From an uncultured bacterium (GTDB lineage Bacteria; Cyanobacteriota; Vampirovibrionia; Gastranaerophilales; Gastranaerophilaceae): a stretch of 53,766 nt of DNA. Under the pieces are notes generated by a model that searched no databases, was not told the DNA's origin, and saw nothing but the letters and a program-made list of their open reading frames with translations. This document shows, piece by piece, positions 41,238 through 50,549 of this stretch. How positions within the stretch are numbered: position 1 is the first letter of the stretch; each line of letters opens with the position of its first letter. The translations under genes and the position numbers were made by a program. The DNA is taken from the NCBI GenBank assembly GCA_902802825.1, contig CADCNV010000003.1:1-53766 (forward strand), read 5' to 3'.

Positions 41238-42659
41238 ATGAAAACAATATTTGATAAAAGTAATAAAACGGACGGTATAAATTTAACAGACAGTACGGAC
41301 AAAATTGATTTTCTTCCTGAGAATTTATTAAGAACAAGAGAAGTCGGGTTGCCGCAGGTTTCTGAGTTGGACGTGATGCGGCACTATAAAGAACTGTCTG
41401 ATCTGAATTTTTGCATAGAAAACGGCTTTTATCCTTTGGGCTCATGTACAATGAAATATAATCCAAAGGTAAATGAATTTTTATCCTCATTAGAAGAATT
41501 TAATATTCACCCTGAAACTTGTGATGGATCTGCGCAAGGGTCACTAAAACTCATGTATGATCTTCAGAAAGCATTGTTAGAAGTTACAGGTATGGACGCT
41601 ATTACATTACAACCATCTGCAGGCGCTCACGGTGAATTAACCGGTATGATGATTATTAAAAAGTATTTTGATATTAAAGGTGAAAATCGTACGAAAGTCA
41701 TTATTCCTGATTCTGCACATGGTACAAATCCTGCAAGTGCAAAAATGGCCGGGTTTGATATTGTTGAAATAAAATCTAATAATAAAGGTCAAGTTGATAT
41801 TGAATCACTTAAAGCCGTGTTAAACGATGATGTTGCCGCTATTATGATGACAAATCCTAATACGCTTGGCATATTTGAAGAAAACGTAAAAGAAATATCC
41901 GATTTAATGCATGCAAACGGTTCGTTACTGTATTATGACGGGGCAAATTTTAATGCAATTATGGGCTATACAAACCCTAAACTTATGGGGTTTGATGTTG
42001 TTCATCTTAACTTGCATAAAACATTTTCTACACCGCATGGCGGCGGAGGCCCTGGCGCGGGAGTTGTTGCTGTTAATGACAAGTTAAAAGACTATTTGCC
42101 AAAACCTGTAATTAACTTTGATGGGCAAAAATATTTTAGAAATTATGATGTAAAGTTCTCAATTGGCAGTGTAAAAGATTATTTTGGCAATTTTTCGGTT
42201 TTAGTCAAAGCTTATGCATATATTTTACTGATGGGTAAAAACCTCAAAAATGCAACTGAAAATGCAGTATTAAATGCTAATTACTTAAAAGAGAAATTAA
42301 AAAAATATTATAATCTTCCTTATGATGAACCGTGTATGCACGAATTTGTTATAACAGGAGAAAAACAAAAAGAAGAAAACGGGATATCAACGCTTAATAT
42401 TGCAAAAGCATTAATGGATAAAAATACACATCCACCTACGGTATATTTCCCATTAATTGTGCATGAGGCATTGATGATTGAACCGACTGAATCAGAAAAT
42501 AAAGAAGTTTTGGATGAATTTATTAATACAATGATTGAAATCGCAAACGAGTGTAAAACAAATCCACAAGATGTTCTTGAGGCACCTCATTTAACACCTG
42601 TAAAGAAAATTGATGAAGTGACAGCCGCAAGACATCCTGATTTGTGCTATAAGGGATAA
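41238..42659 (+). CDS. gcvPB: Glycine dehydrogenase (decarboxylating) subunit 2
   Basis: PLP-dependent subunit of the split P-protein of the glycine cleavage system, 473 residues. The N-terminus (SELDVMRHYKELSDLNFCIENGFYPLGSCTMKYNP) is the family signature. The PLP lysine lies in HLNLHKTFSTPHGGGGPGAG. Subunit 1 (gcvPA) normally sits directly upstream but is replaced here by a sigma-factor gene. The H and T proteins are also absent from the window. The next gene starts 2 nt downstream. Confidence 0.95.
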   Translation: MKTIFDKSNKTDGINLTDSTDKIDFLPENLLRTREVGLPQVSELDVMRHYKELSDLNFCIENGFYPLGSCTMKYNPKVNEFLSSLEEFNIHPETCDGSAQGSLKLMYDLQKALLEVTGMDAITLQPSAGAHGELTGMMIIKKYFDIKGENRTKVIIPDSAHGTNPASAKMAGFDIVEIKSNNKGQVDIESLKAVLNDDVAAIMMTNPNTLGIFEENVKEISDLMHANGSLLYYDGANFNAIMGYTNPKLMGFDVVHLNLHKTFSTPHGGGGPGAGVVAVNDKLKDYLPKPVINFDGQKYFRNYDVKFSIGSVKDYFGNFSVLVKAYAYILLMGKNLKNATENAVLNANYLKEKLKKYYNLPYDEPCMHEFVITGEKQKEENGISTLNIAKALMDKNTHPPTVYFPLIVHEALMIEPTESENKEVLDEFINTMIEIANECKTNPQDVLEAPHLTPVKKIDEVTAARHPDLCYKG

Positions 42660-42661
42660 GC

Positions 42662-43810
42662 ATGTCAGAAAAAATAAAACAAAAGAAAAAAGTTTCATTC
42701 CCGCACATGGGTACCGTAAGCTACGCTTGGGCGTCAGCTTTAAGAATCATTGGCTGCGAGCCGTATGTTGAGCCATACACAAGCAAAAAAACTCTTTCTC
42801 TTGGGACAAAACATTCTCCGGAAGCAATATGTATACCTTATAAATTGATTTTAGGCAATTTTATTGAGGCAATTGAGGGTGGTACGGATTATGTTTGCAT
42901 GATTACTTCCCCGGGTTGTTGCCGCTTAGGAGAATACGGCAAATGCATAGAAAATGCATTAAAAGATTTAGGTTATGATGCAAAATACGTTGAAATGCAA
43001 TTATATGACGGTATAAAAGGTATGTATAACTTTTTAAAAACCGTAAGCGAAACAAACAATTTATTTTTGTTCTCAAGAGCAATTATTGTAGCAATTACAA
43101 AAGCATTTATGCTTGACGGGCTTGAAACGAAATTATCATATTACAGAGCAAGAGAGATAAATTTTGGAGATGCCGAAAAACACTATAAAAATGCATTAAA
43201 AATTATTGACGAAAATGACACATTATTAGGGTTAAAAAAAGCTTCAAAATTGATAAATGAAGAAATGCGTAAAGTCCAGATTGATCCTAAGCGAGATGTT
43301 TTACATGTTGATATAACAGGTGAAATATATGTTGTAAATGATGAGTTCTCAAATCAAAATATAGAACGTGAGCTTGGCAGAATGGGTGTACAGGTAAGAA
43401 GAAGTCTGACTCTTACCAGCTTTTTAAAAGATGCAATCATTCCAAAAATATTACGTAAAGGAGAAACACATTTACAAAGGGCTTTTCGCCTTGCAAAACC
43501 TTACTTAATGCGTGATATTGGCGGGGATTCTCTTGAATGTGTATCAGACGTAGTTTATGCAAAAGAGCAGGGTGCAGACGGTATAATTCATTTGAGCCCA
43601 TTTACATGTATGCCTGAGATTATGTCACAAAATATCTTCCCTTCAATTCGTGAAGATTGCGATTTGCCTATTCTCGCTTTAATTATGGATGAGCAAACCG
43701 GGAAAGCCGGATATATAACCCGTATTGAGGCATTTGTTGACTTAATGAGAAGAAGGAAAAGAAAAATAATATCTGAAAATAATCAAAATAATAAAAAACT
43801 TGAGGTTTAA
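42662..43810 (+). CDS. 2-hydroxyacyl-CoA dehydratase/activase-related protein (DUF2229-like)
   Basis: 382 residues related to the CoA-dehydratase activase-associated family. The N-terminus is VSFPHMGTVSYAWASALRIIGCEPYVEP, with LGTKHSPEAICIPYKLILGNFIEAIEGGTDYVCMITSPGCCRLGEYG further on. Conserved Cys in EAICIPYK and GCCRLGEYGKC could bind a 4Fe-4S cluster. The C-terminus has GADGIIHLSPFTCMPEIM and DLPILALIMDEQTGKAG, also typical. No dehydratase A/B subunits or hydroxyacyl-CoA genes are here, so substrate and reaction are open. It lies between gcvPB (2 nt) and a membrane protein gene that starts immediately after its stop codon. Confidence 0.8.
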   Translation: MSEKIKQKKKVSFPHMGTVSYAWASALRIIGCEPYVEPYTSKKTLSLGTKHSPEAICIPYKLILGNFIEAIEGGTDYVCMITSPGCCRLGEYGKCIENALKDLGYDAKYVEMQLYDGIKGMYNFLKTVSETNNLFLFSRAIIVAITKAFMLDGLETKLSYYRAREINFGDAEKHYKNALKIIDENDTLLGLKKASKLINEEMRKVQIDPKRDVLHVDITGEIYVVNDEFSNQNIERELGRMGVQVRRSLTLTSFLKDAIIPKILRKGETHLQRAFRLAKPYLMRDIGGDSLECVSDVVYAKEQGADGIIHLSPFTCMPEIMSQNIFPSIREDCDLPILALIMDEQTGKAGYITRIEAFVDLMRRRKRKIISENNQNNKKLEV

Positions 43811-44551
43811 ATGAATTATTCTATTATTTCGCTTTTAAAAGATAATTTCAGATTAACAAATGAATGTATAATTTTGGCAGCACCACTTGTGTTGTTCATA
43901 ATTTTGTTTCAGGTATATGTTGATAATTTTCAGTATCGGCTTTCTAATTATGCTAATTACATATCTTACCTTATGGTGCTTTGGGTATGCATAAGCGCCT
44001 TTTTTTCAGGTTGGTTTTATATGATAAGAAAAACAATCAGCAGTAACAAAAAAAAATTTTTATCAAATATAGACAGGAATGCTGAATTAAGAGGGCTTTT
44101 TATGTGTCTATTCAAAGGTATAGGGAGATTTTTCATTCAGTTTTTATTACTGATTGCTTTATTTTTTATATTTTCATTATTGTGTACACTTGCAACGATT
44201 TATTTGTATAATTCTCCGCTAAAACCTGATTATAAAGTCCTTACAGGAATAACAAAAATTGTTCAGTTGATAACTTTATATTGGTTTATATACCTGGTTC
44301 CTGAGATAGTTTATTCATATAAAAATATATTTAAATGTATTATTTCATCGTTTAAAAAGGCATATTTTTCTTTAAAACAGTCGCTATTAATTTATGTGTT
44401 AATTTGTTTAATAGGTATAGTACTGAATTTTGTGGTAATCAATATTTTTGAACACCCTATTGTATATTTTATTGCCTTATTATTTGTTTACTATTTTACT
44501 TTATATGCGGTTTTGCTAATATTTAATAACTATGAGAGAAACTTTATCTGA
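43811..44551 (+). CDS. Membrane protein with about six helices, unknown
   Basis: 246 residues with hydrophobic segments near 20-40, 50-70, 105-130, 145-165, 190-215 and 220-240, and short basic loops. I do not recognise the family. The start codon follows the stop of the activase-like gene directly. The 3' end overlaps miaA by 20 bp, so the gene is part of the sigma-gcvPB-miaA run. Confidence 0.75.
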   Translation: MNYSIISLLKDNFRLTNECIILAAPLVLFIILFQVYVDNFQYRLSNYANYISYLMVLWVCISAFFSGWFYMIRKTISSNKKKFLSNIDRNAELRGLFMCLFKGIGRFFIQFLLLIALFFIFSLLCTLATIYLYNSPLKPDYKVLTGITKIVQLITLYWFIYLVPEIVYSYKNIFKCIISSFKKAYFSLKQSLLIYVLICLIGIVLNFVVINIFEHPIVYFIALLFVYYFTLYAVLLIFNNYERNFI

Positions 44552-45419
44552 TAATAAAATTAATGTAATTGCAATTGTTGGACCTACAGCAAGCGGGAAA
44601 ACTGAATATTCAATAGATCTTGCAATGAGAGTTAACGGCGAAATAATTTCTGCAGATTCAAGACTAGTATACAAAGATATGAATATAGGTACCGCAAAAC
44701 CAACGCAGGAAGAAATGTCAGGAATCAAACACTATATGATTGATATTGTTAATCCTGATGAAGATTACTCGGCCGGTTTGTATAAAAAACACGCATCAGA
44801 ATACATAAACAAGATACATTCAAAAGGCAAAATACCTATTATCGTTGGGGGCACCGGTTTATATGTTGATATGTTATTAAGAGGTTATAATCCTCCTCAA
44901 ATACCTCCTGACGCAAAGTACAGAAAACAGTTAGAGTCGCTTAGCAGTGATGAATTATGGGAAAAACTTAAAAATTTTGATGCTGAAAGTGCCTTGAAAA
45001 TTGAGAGAAATGATAAGAAAAAACTAATTCGTGCGCTTGAAATTATATTGTCAACATCTCAGAATCTCAATAATAGCCGAGGAATGAGAGAAAGCGAATA
45101 TAATGTAAGATGGATTGGCAGAAATTTTGAAAGAGATGTGCTGTATAAAAGAATAAATGCTCGTGTTGATAATATGCTTAATGATGGTCTTATTGATGAA
45201 ACTAAATCGCTTATTAAAAAATACGGACGTGCTTATAACATTGTTAATACAATCGGTTATCGTGAAATATTACAGTATATTGATGGAAATATGTCGTCAG
45301 ATTGTGCGGCAGAACTTTTGAAAAAAAACACAAGAAACTACGCAAAAAGGCAACTAACATGGTTTCGTAAATTTGAAGATATTGAATGGAATGTATATCC
45401 TGATAAATTAAGAAAATAA
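44532..45419 (+). CDS. miaA: tRNA dimethylallyltransferase
   Basis: This adds a dimethylallyl group to N6 of A37 in tRNAs reading UNN codons. 295 residues, a normal length. The P-loop is IVGPTASGKTEYSIDLA, substrate-binding ISADSRLVYKDMNIGTAKP follows, and IVGGTGLYVDMLLRG and the C-terminal RNYAKRQLTWFRKFEDIEW complete the family pattern. The start lies within the end of the membrane-protein gene (20-bp overlap). The 3' end abuts the convergent YhcH-family gene. Confidence 0.96.
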   Translation: MRETLSDNKINVIAIVGPTASGKTEYSIDLAMRVNGEIISADSRLVYKDMNIGTAKPTQEEMSGIKHYMIDIVNPDEDYSAGLYKKHASEYINKIHSKGKIPIIVGGTGLYVDMLLRGYNPPQIPPDAKYRKQLESLSSDELWEKLKNFDAESALKIERNDKKKLIRALEIILSTSQNLNNSRGMRESEYNVRWIGRNFERDVLYKRINARVDNMLNDGLIDETKSLIKKYGRAYNIVNTIGYREILQYIDGNMSSDCAAELLKKNTRNYAKRQLTWFRKFEDIEWNVYPDKLRK

Positions 45420-45869
45420 CTAAATTTTTATTTTTATAACAACTTTTTTAACTTTTGAAGGAGTATCATTTACGCAAACTTGCGGGGCATGGGCTTCATG
45501 CGGATACAACACTACAAAATTAGTTCCGTCTAATTTTATTCTTTCATATTTTTCAACACTATTACCGTAAAAAGTAATATCTTTTTCAGCATTATAAGGA
45601 CTTAAGACAGTTAAATCCGACTTACCTGTGAAATATATAAATTCACTTCCTTTTAATAGTATCTGAATATCGATGAATTTTTCATGAGATTCAAATTTGG
45701 CAATATTACTCAATTTTGTAACATAAGATTCAACATTTACGTAAGCAGACTCACTTAATTGATATTTGCCTTCAATGGTATCAAAAGATAAATCAGATAT
45801 AAAATCAATCACATCTTGAGAAAATAACGCACTATACAATTTTATATTTATTAAATCATCACAAATCAT
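45420..45869 (-). CDS. YhcH/YjgK/YiaL (EbgC-like, DUF386) family protein
   Basis: 149 residues forming a cupin-like beta barrel in this family. The core motif is ESHEKFIDIQILLKGSEFIYF, followed by FVVLYPHEAHAPQVCV, with His and Glu metal-ligand candidates. Relatives are linked to sialic-acid or beta-galactoside use, some acting as anomerases. It is the last gene of the minus-strand run and starts 9 nt after the cysteine-rich prepilin gene. Confidence 0.87.
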   Translation of the reverse strand: MICDDLINIKLYSALFSQDVIDFISDLSFDTIEGKYQLSESAYVNVESYVTKLSNIAKFESHEKFIDIQILLKGSEFIYFTGKSDLTVLSPYNAEKDITFYGNSVEKYERIKLDGTNFVVLYPHEAHAPQVCVNDTPSKVKKVVIKIKI

Positions 45870-45878
45870 TGCGTAACC

Positions 45879-48095
45879 CTATAAAAATTTAATTTTACTT
45901 TTCAACTTAACAAAACAACTGTGTTTATAACAAGGATTATCATCAGAATATACAAACTGATCAATTCTTGAATATGATTTATCGCCCACAATTCTAAATT
46001 TTGACCCTAAGTTCTGACAGTAAGGAGTATAAGCACTTATTTCGCCTGCAAGGCATAAAGCCCTTGCATATGGCACAGACGGATATACATTAATCTTTGT
46101 ACGTCTGCCATCCACAATGTCATAATAAAATACATCCGTACTTAAATATGTACTATTCCCACCTTGATACAATGCAGAACTGTCTTTTGTAGCAGTTGTA
46201 CCTTCTGCCCCTTCTTCTCCGTCATCAGATTTCGTTGCTTTAGAAGCATTGAGAGGATAACCGGGGTATACGTTACCGTTTGAACTTACATAAAACGGAA
46301 AAACATCTTTCCATAAAGTCCCGCCACCACCAAGTTCATCATTATCTTTTTTACCGTTTATGTCAACAAATACAGTAAAACCATTAATAGCGTACGTTCT
46401 TGAATCTCTTAAATAGTCTTTACCTTCATACAAGAAAACTAAATCAGACAAATTTGATGTTGAACAACAATTACGCGCATCTTTTAAAATATTTGCCCCT
46501 TCACCCTGAGTAATTGTCAGACATTTTTCTTCATTTTGACAAAAATACGACGGCTCTGTACACGATTCCTTTGGAGTATCTACAAGTACTTTGCACGTAT
46601 TTATTTTTGGGGTAAAGCCCTCAGGATTGTACGATAATCCAGGTATTGATGCAGATTTGTCTGAAAGTATCCACATCATCAAACCATTTGCGAAAGTAAC
46701 ATTTGGCTCAATATCTCTAAAAGCACCCTCAACTGCACTCGCAGAAAGATATGGAGTATTATTTGCAGTTATAGCAGAAAATAAACTTGAATAATAACCT
46801 ACGCCGTTATCCTCTAAAAACGTGTTACAATTATGACTTGATGTATTCCAATAATATGAAACCAATTCACAAAATCTTTGCGCTTTGATAATCGGAGCAT
46901 TACTGATACACTTGCAATTATTAGTACAATTACTATCTTCTAAATGTGATCCGGCAGGGCACATATTCCCGGACATGTTGCACTCTGTAAAATTAACATC
47001 GTCAGTATTTGCAGTATAACCTTCTTTACACACACATTTACCTAAAGAGCTATTATAGTATGAGTTATCAACACAGCAGGTTTCAGTATTTTCATTAAAT
47101 GCACCAAGAGAACAGTTCACACAAGATGCTGATTTATGTGAATAATACGCATATTTACCCTCCGGTGGTGTTGCACAACAAACATTATTATTGTTTAACG
47201 CCTTAACAGGATGAGCTGCATCACATGAACAAAGTAATGAACCCCCGGAAACATTGTTAGTCATACCTTTAGTTCCATACTGTGAGTCACAGGTCAAAGA
47301 ATTGTTTATTGGCTCTAACCCGGTATTTTGGTCTAAATTAGGATGTACATAGTCTGCATCAGGATCTGCAACACTGACATAACATTCATATGTTATTTTT
47401 GCATTATCAGCGGCTATTTTTATAACTTTATAGGTCGAATTTGTGCAATTATCAGATACATACTTACAAAAGCTCTGTAAATCCTCCATTTTATTTGATG
47501 AATCAACAGAAGTAGTTAATTTGTCTAAAAGCTGTGCAGAAGAGATTTTTGTCAAACCGTTAGGACACATAAAGCGCTTTTTTATTTTCTCATAATTATT
47601 TAATTTTAAACTTCGACAGTATTCCTCATTTTGAATCCTTGTTATTTCATTTTCTGTCCAATAATTAGTTGCATGCTCATCACTTTCTTTTATTACTTTT
47701 GTATTACCAAGACAAACTCTGGCATAATCATATTCATAACCTGGGAATGACAATAATTTTGACGTGTCGGAAACAGCGTATGCTTTAGGATTTAAAAATT
47801 TAAATACTTTATCAGTAAATTTTGCAAACTTGTTTTGTTTTTGAATATTGTTATTATATGCCCCGGTACTCTCATCATTTGTTGCCACACCCTCCGGGTC
47901 ACCGAATGCAACGATTTGAGATCCCATTTTTTCAACTGTCTTAAACGCTAAATAATAAGAATATTCATCAGTTTTCTTTACTTGATTCGTTATAATAGGA
48001 ATGCACACAATAACTAATATACTCAACACTAAAAGTCCCATACCGATTTCCATAAGGGTGAATGCTTTTTTAATTTTATCGTTAAATATATTCAT
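45879..48095 (-). CDS. Large cysteine-rich prepilin-type protein
   Basis: 738 residues. The prepilin leader is MNIFNDKIKKA|FTLMEIG: cleavage expected at Ala11|Phe12 with Glu16 at +5, followed by a hydrophobic helix ending at TNQVKKTDEY. The middle (about 250-450) is rich in cysteines in short-spaced, EGF-like patterns (CVNCSLGAFNENTETCCVD, GKCVCKEGYTA, NCKCIS). The C-terminal part has FTVFVDINGKKDNDELGGGG...DVFPFYVSSNGNVYPGYP, the kind of domain found in pseudopilins of type II secretion and in minor pilins. No S74 domain is present, unlike the other three. Many disulfides imply an extracellular position. It follows the transketolase half gene by 21 nt. Confidence 0.82.
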   Translation of the reverse strand: MNIFNDKIKKAFTLMEIGMGLLVLSILVIVCIPIITNQVKKTDEYSYYLAFKTVEKMGSQIVAFGDPEGVATNDESTGAYNNNIQKQNKFAKFTDKVFKFLNPKAYAVSDTSKLLSFPGYEYDYARVCLGNTKVIKESDEHATNYWTENEITRIQNEEYCRSLKLNNYEKIKKRFMCPNGLTKISSAQLLDKLTTSVDSSNKMEDLQSFCKYVSDNCTNSTYKVIKIAADNAKITYECYVSVADPDADYVHPNLDQNTGLEPINNSLTCDSQYGTKGMTNNVSGGSLLCSCDAAHPVKALNNNNVCCATPPEGKYAYYSHKSASCVNCSLGAFNENTETCCVDNSYYNSSLGKCVCKEGYTANTDDVNFTECNMSGNMCPAGSHLEDSNCTNNCKCISNAPIIKAQRFCELVSYYWNTSSHNCNTFLEDNGVGYYSSLFSAITANNTPYLSASAVEGAFRDIEPNVTFANGLMMWILSDKSASIPGLSYNPEGFTPKINTCKVLVDTPKESCTEPSYFCQNEEKCLTITQGEGANILKDARNCCSTSNLSDLVFLYEGKDYLRDSRTYAINGFTVFVDINGKKDNDELGGGGTLWKDVFPFYVSSNGNVYPGYPLNASKATKSDDGEEGAEGTTATKDSSALYQGGNSTYLSTDVFYYDIVDGRRTKINVYPSVPYARALCLAGEISAYTPYCQNLGSKFRIVGDKSYSRIDQFVYSDDNPCYKHSCFVKLKSKIKFL

Positions 48096-48116
48096 TATTT
48101 TGCAACTCCTATATAT

Positions 48117-48944
48117 TTAATCAGCTAATTCTGATTTTGCTAAAAGATAATCATGTTCTTTTGGTGCAGTACCATGCCAACCCGGATTATTTTCCATAAA
48201 GCTGACACCTTTTCCCTTTATAGTATTTGCAACTATTGCAGTCGGCTTATCAGAATCTTTGGCAGCTTCTATGGCTTCATAAACAGCACGTATATCATGT
48301 CCGTCAATTTCAGTGACATTCCAACCGAAAGTTTTTAGCTTATCTCCAATATTACCAAGAGCCATAACTTTTTCAGTATCACCATCAATTTGAAGATGAT
48401 TACGATCAATAATCGCAATTAGATTATTTAAATTTCGGTGAGGTGCCTGCATTAATGCCTCCCAGACATTACCCTCCTGCATTTCACCGTCACCAAGCAA
48501 TACATAAACTTTTGCGGGATTTTTGTCTAATTTTAATGACATTGCAATTCCGCATGCAAAAGACAAACCTTGACCGAGAGAACCGGTTGCAATTTCGACC
48601 CCAGGGATAAATGCTGTCGGGTGTCCCTGAAGCCGTGTACCTAATTTCCTGAATGTTTTAAGCTCTTCTTTGTCAAAATAACCAACCTGTGACATAACTG
48701 AATATAATAGCGGAGAAACATGCCCTTTTGAAAGAACAAATCTGTCCCTTTCCTCAAAATCAGGAGAATTTTTCCAATCAATCACATGTTTCATGCATTT
48801 ATGGTATAAAACTGTTAAAATTTCACAAGCCGATAATGAGCCGCCTATATGACCCGATTGAGCCGAATACACCATATCAATTATATTTCTTCTGTTCTCT
48901 TTACATAATAATTCTAAATCTTTTACTTCTGAATCTGATAACAT
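48117..48944 (-). CDS. tktA: Transketolase N-terminal (thiamine pyrophosphate) subunit
   Basis: 275 residues matching the first third of transketolase: SAQSGHIGGSLSACEILTVLYHK near the N-terminus, KGHVSPLLYSVM, the ThDP-binding motif GDGEMQEGNVWEALM with downstream NLIAIIDRNHLQIDG, and IKGKGVSFMENNPGWHGTAP at the end. Some bacteria split transketolase into two genes. The C-terminal half is not beside it; instead a prepilin gene follows. It starts 2 nt after the upstream glycosyltransferase gene. The symbol is given for the enzyme family only. Confidence 0.9.
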   Translation of the reverse strand: MLSDSEVKDLELLCKENRRNIIDMVYSAQSGHIGGSLSACEILTVLYHKCMKHVIDWKNSPDFEERDRFVLSKGHVSPLLYSVMSQVGYFDKEELKTFRKLGTRLQGHPTAFIPGVEIATGSLGQGLSFACGIAMSLKLDKNPAKVYVLLGDGEMQEGNVWEALMQAPHRNLNNLIAIIDRNHLQIDGDTEKVMALGNIGDKLKTFGWNVTEIDGHDIRAVYEAIEAAKDSDKPTAIVANTIKGKGVSFMENNPGWHGTAPKEHDYLLAKSELAD

Positions 48945-48946
48945 AA

Positions 48947-49663
48947 TTATTTTTTTAACAACCTTTCTTTAATTACTTTTATTATAAACAACGGCAAAGT
49001 CGGAAAAACACGTTTTATTCTTTCCGGCTCTGTTACAATTCTATATAACCACTCAAGCCCTAAATTTCTAAAAATTTTCGGAGCTCGTTTTACTTTTCCG
49101 GCCCAAACATCAAAACTTCCGCCAAGCCCTATAAAAACAGATTCAGGAAGTTGTTTTTTTATGCTATTTATAAAGAATTCCTGTTTAGGTGAACCGAGTG
49201 CAACCAAAACTACATCAGGACTTTTAGACAAAAGTTCTTGTTTGACTTCATTTTCATCAGTAAAATAACCATCTCTGTAATAAACAATATTCAAATCAGC
49301 CATTTCAAATTTCAAATTAACAACAGCATTTTCAATAACATCCTGCTGGGCACCAACAAGCGCCACTGTCTTTTTTAAATATTGCGCACGTTTTAATATT
49401 GCCTTACCTAAATCAATACCGGGAATTCTTTCAACAGATGTGCCTAAAATTTTTAAACCAACCTTAACCCCTATGCCATCAGGAACAACCAATTCTGCAT
49501 TATTTATCAAATTTTTAAATTCGCTGTTTTTATTACCATATTCAATCATTTCAGGATTAATCGTAACAACCTGTCCATGGGTTTGATAAATATAATCAAC
49601 CGCTTCATTAAAACAAAATGTATCGACTCCATATCCCAAAATATCAACTTTTGCTCTATTCAT
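48947..49663 (-). CDS. WecG/TagA/CpsF-family glycosyltransferase
   Basis: 238 residues from ATG 49663 (MNRAKVDILGYGVDTF); the frame is open to 49687. These GT26 enzymes transfer N-acetylmannosamine-type sugars to lipid-linked precursors of surface polymers. Family motifs: PDGIGVKVGLKILG, KKTVALVGAQQDVIENAV and VLVALGSPKQEFFINS. The C-terminal basic segment (KRVFPTLPLFIIKVIKERLLKK) suits a peripheral membrane contact. TATAAT at 49675-49670 ends 6 nt before the ATG, so the mRNA is probably leaderless. Confidence 0.93.
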   Translation of the reverse strand: MNRAKVDILGYGVDTFCFNEAVDYIYQTHGQVVTINPEMIEYGNKNSEFKNLINNAELVVPDGIGVKVGLKILGTSVERIPGIDLGKAILKRAQYLKKTVALVGAQQDVIENAVVNLKFEMADLNIVYYRDGYFTDENEVKQELLSKSPDVVLVALGSPKQEFFINSIKKQLPESVFIGLGGSFDVWAGKVKRAPKIFRNLGLEWLYRIVTEPERIKRVFPTLPLFIIKVIKERLLKK

Positions 49664-49669
49664 ACAGAT

Positions 49670-49702
49670 ATTATAACATATTATCAATAATTATGCTATA
49701 AT
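49670..49702. promoter_or_regulatory. Divergent promoter region for wecG-like and 49713 genes
   Basis: Minus strand: extended -10 TGTTATAAT, with TATAAT at 49675-49670, 6 nt before the wecG ATG. Plus strand: extended -10 TGCTATAAT, with TATAAT at 49697-49702, 10 nt before ATG 49713. Neither has a good -35 or a ribosome-binding site, which fits leaderless starts with extended -10 elements. Confidence 0.5.
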
Positions 49703-49712
49703 TTAAACTATA

Positions 49713-50549
49713 ATGTTCAGAACAATTACAAAAATATTTTTTATCTTTTTATTGCTTGTCATATCTTCTTCAAAGGTGCATGCCATACAATTTGATTTGT
49801 TGGTCTTGCCAACGGATATTTTTTCTGTATGTGACAACTATTTTTGTTTCCCTGAAGTTTCAAATATTGTGGCGGAAGATGTTATTAAAAATTTAAAAGA
49901 CTACCCAAATATAAATGTAAAGTCTTTGTATCAGGTACGACAAAAATTAAATTCTGATAATGAATTAAAACAAAAAGCAATAAAAGTTATAGAATCTTTT
50001 GATAAAAATGACAAAGTTGATTTTACGAACCTTAATTACATCGCAAATGCTTTTAATTGCAAGTCTGTTCTTATTATTGATACTTATGCAATCAATGACA
50101 AAACTACTCTGCGCCGCAATCTTTGGGATACGCTTGAAATATCAAGTGCATTCAAGATAACATATCCGTTCGAACTTAAAACCAATGCCGTACTGACAGA
50201 CTGTGTAAATTCAATTATTATGTGGAGCGGAAAATATTCAAAGAATGTATCGGACACATTCGGATATTATAATGCATCAAATCAAACTCAGGCATTATCC
50301 CAACTTGAAAAAATTAAGCAGTATTCGTCATATATAACATCAAAAAATATAAGTCAAAATGTATATATGAGGTTTTTCCCAAAAGATGTCAGAACATTTA
50401 CGCCAAAACCAAAACAGAGTGATAATACACAAACAAAATTTGTCCCTAATGCGCTTGATCACCTTTCTGATCCTCACATAAGAAAAGAAATTGATAAAGA
50501 TAACGACAAAAAATTCCGCGACTTTGATCTGGATGACTTTGTATTTTAA
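49713..50549 (+). CDS. Exported protein, possibly CsgG/TolB-N-like fold
   Basis: 278 residues. The signal peptide [24 protein letters not shown] is clear, with cleavage after VHA. The mature part begins [37 protein letters not shown], then [17 protein letters not shown]. The alternation 'value near a stop, helix binding to a polymer, strand' looks like the CsgG/TolB-N/FlgT type of domain, but I cannot confirm this. Three cysteines are visible. The C-terminal 50 residues are charged and disordered. The gene is divergent from the WecG-like gene, and its last 4 bp overlap the convergent sigma-factor gene. Confidence 0.7.
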   Translation: MFRTITKIFFIFLLLVISSSKVHAIQFDLLVLPTDIFSVCDNYFCFPEVSNIVAEDVIKNLKDYPNINVKSLYQVRQKLNSDNELKQKAIKVIESFDKNDKVDFTNLNYIANAFNCKSVLIIDTYAINDKTTLRRNLWDTLEISSAFKITYPFELKTNAVLTDCVNSIIMWSGKYSKNVSDTFGYYNASNQTQALSQLEKIKQYSSYITSKNISQNVYMRFFPKDVRTFTPKPKQSDNTQTKFVPNALDHLSDPHIRKEIDKDNDKKFRDFDLDDFVF

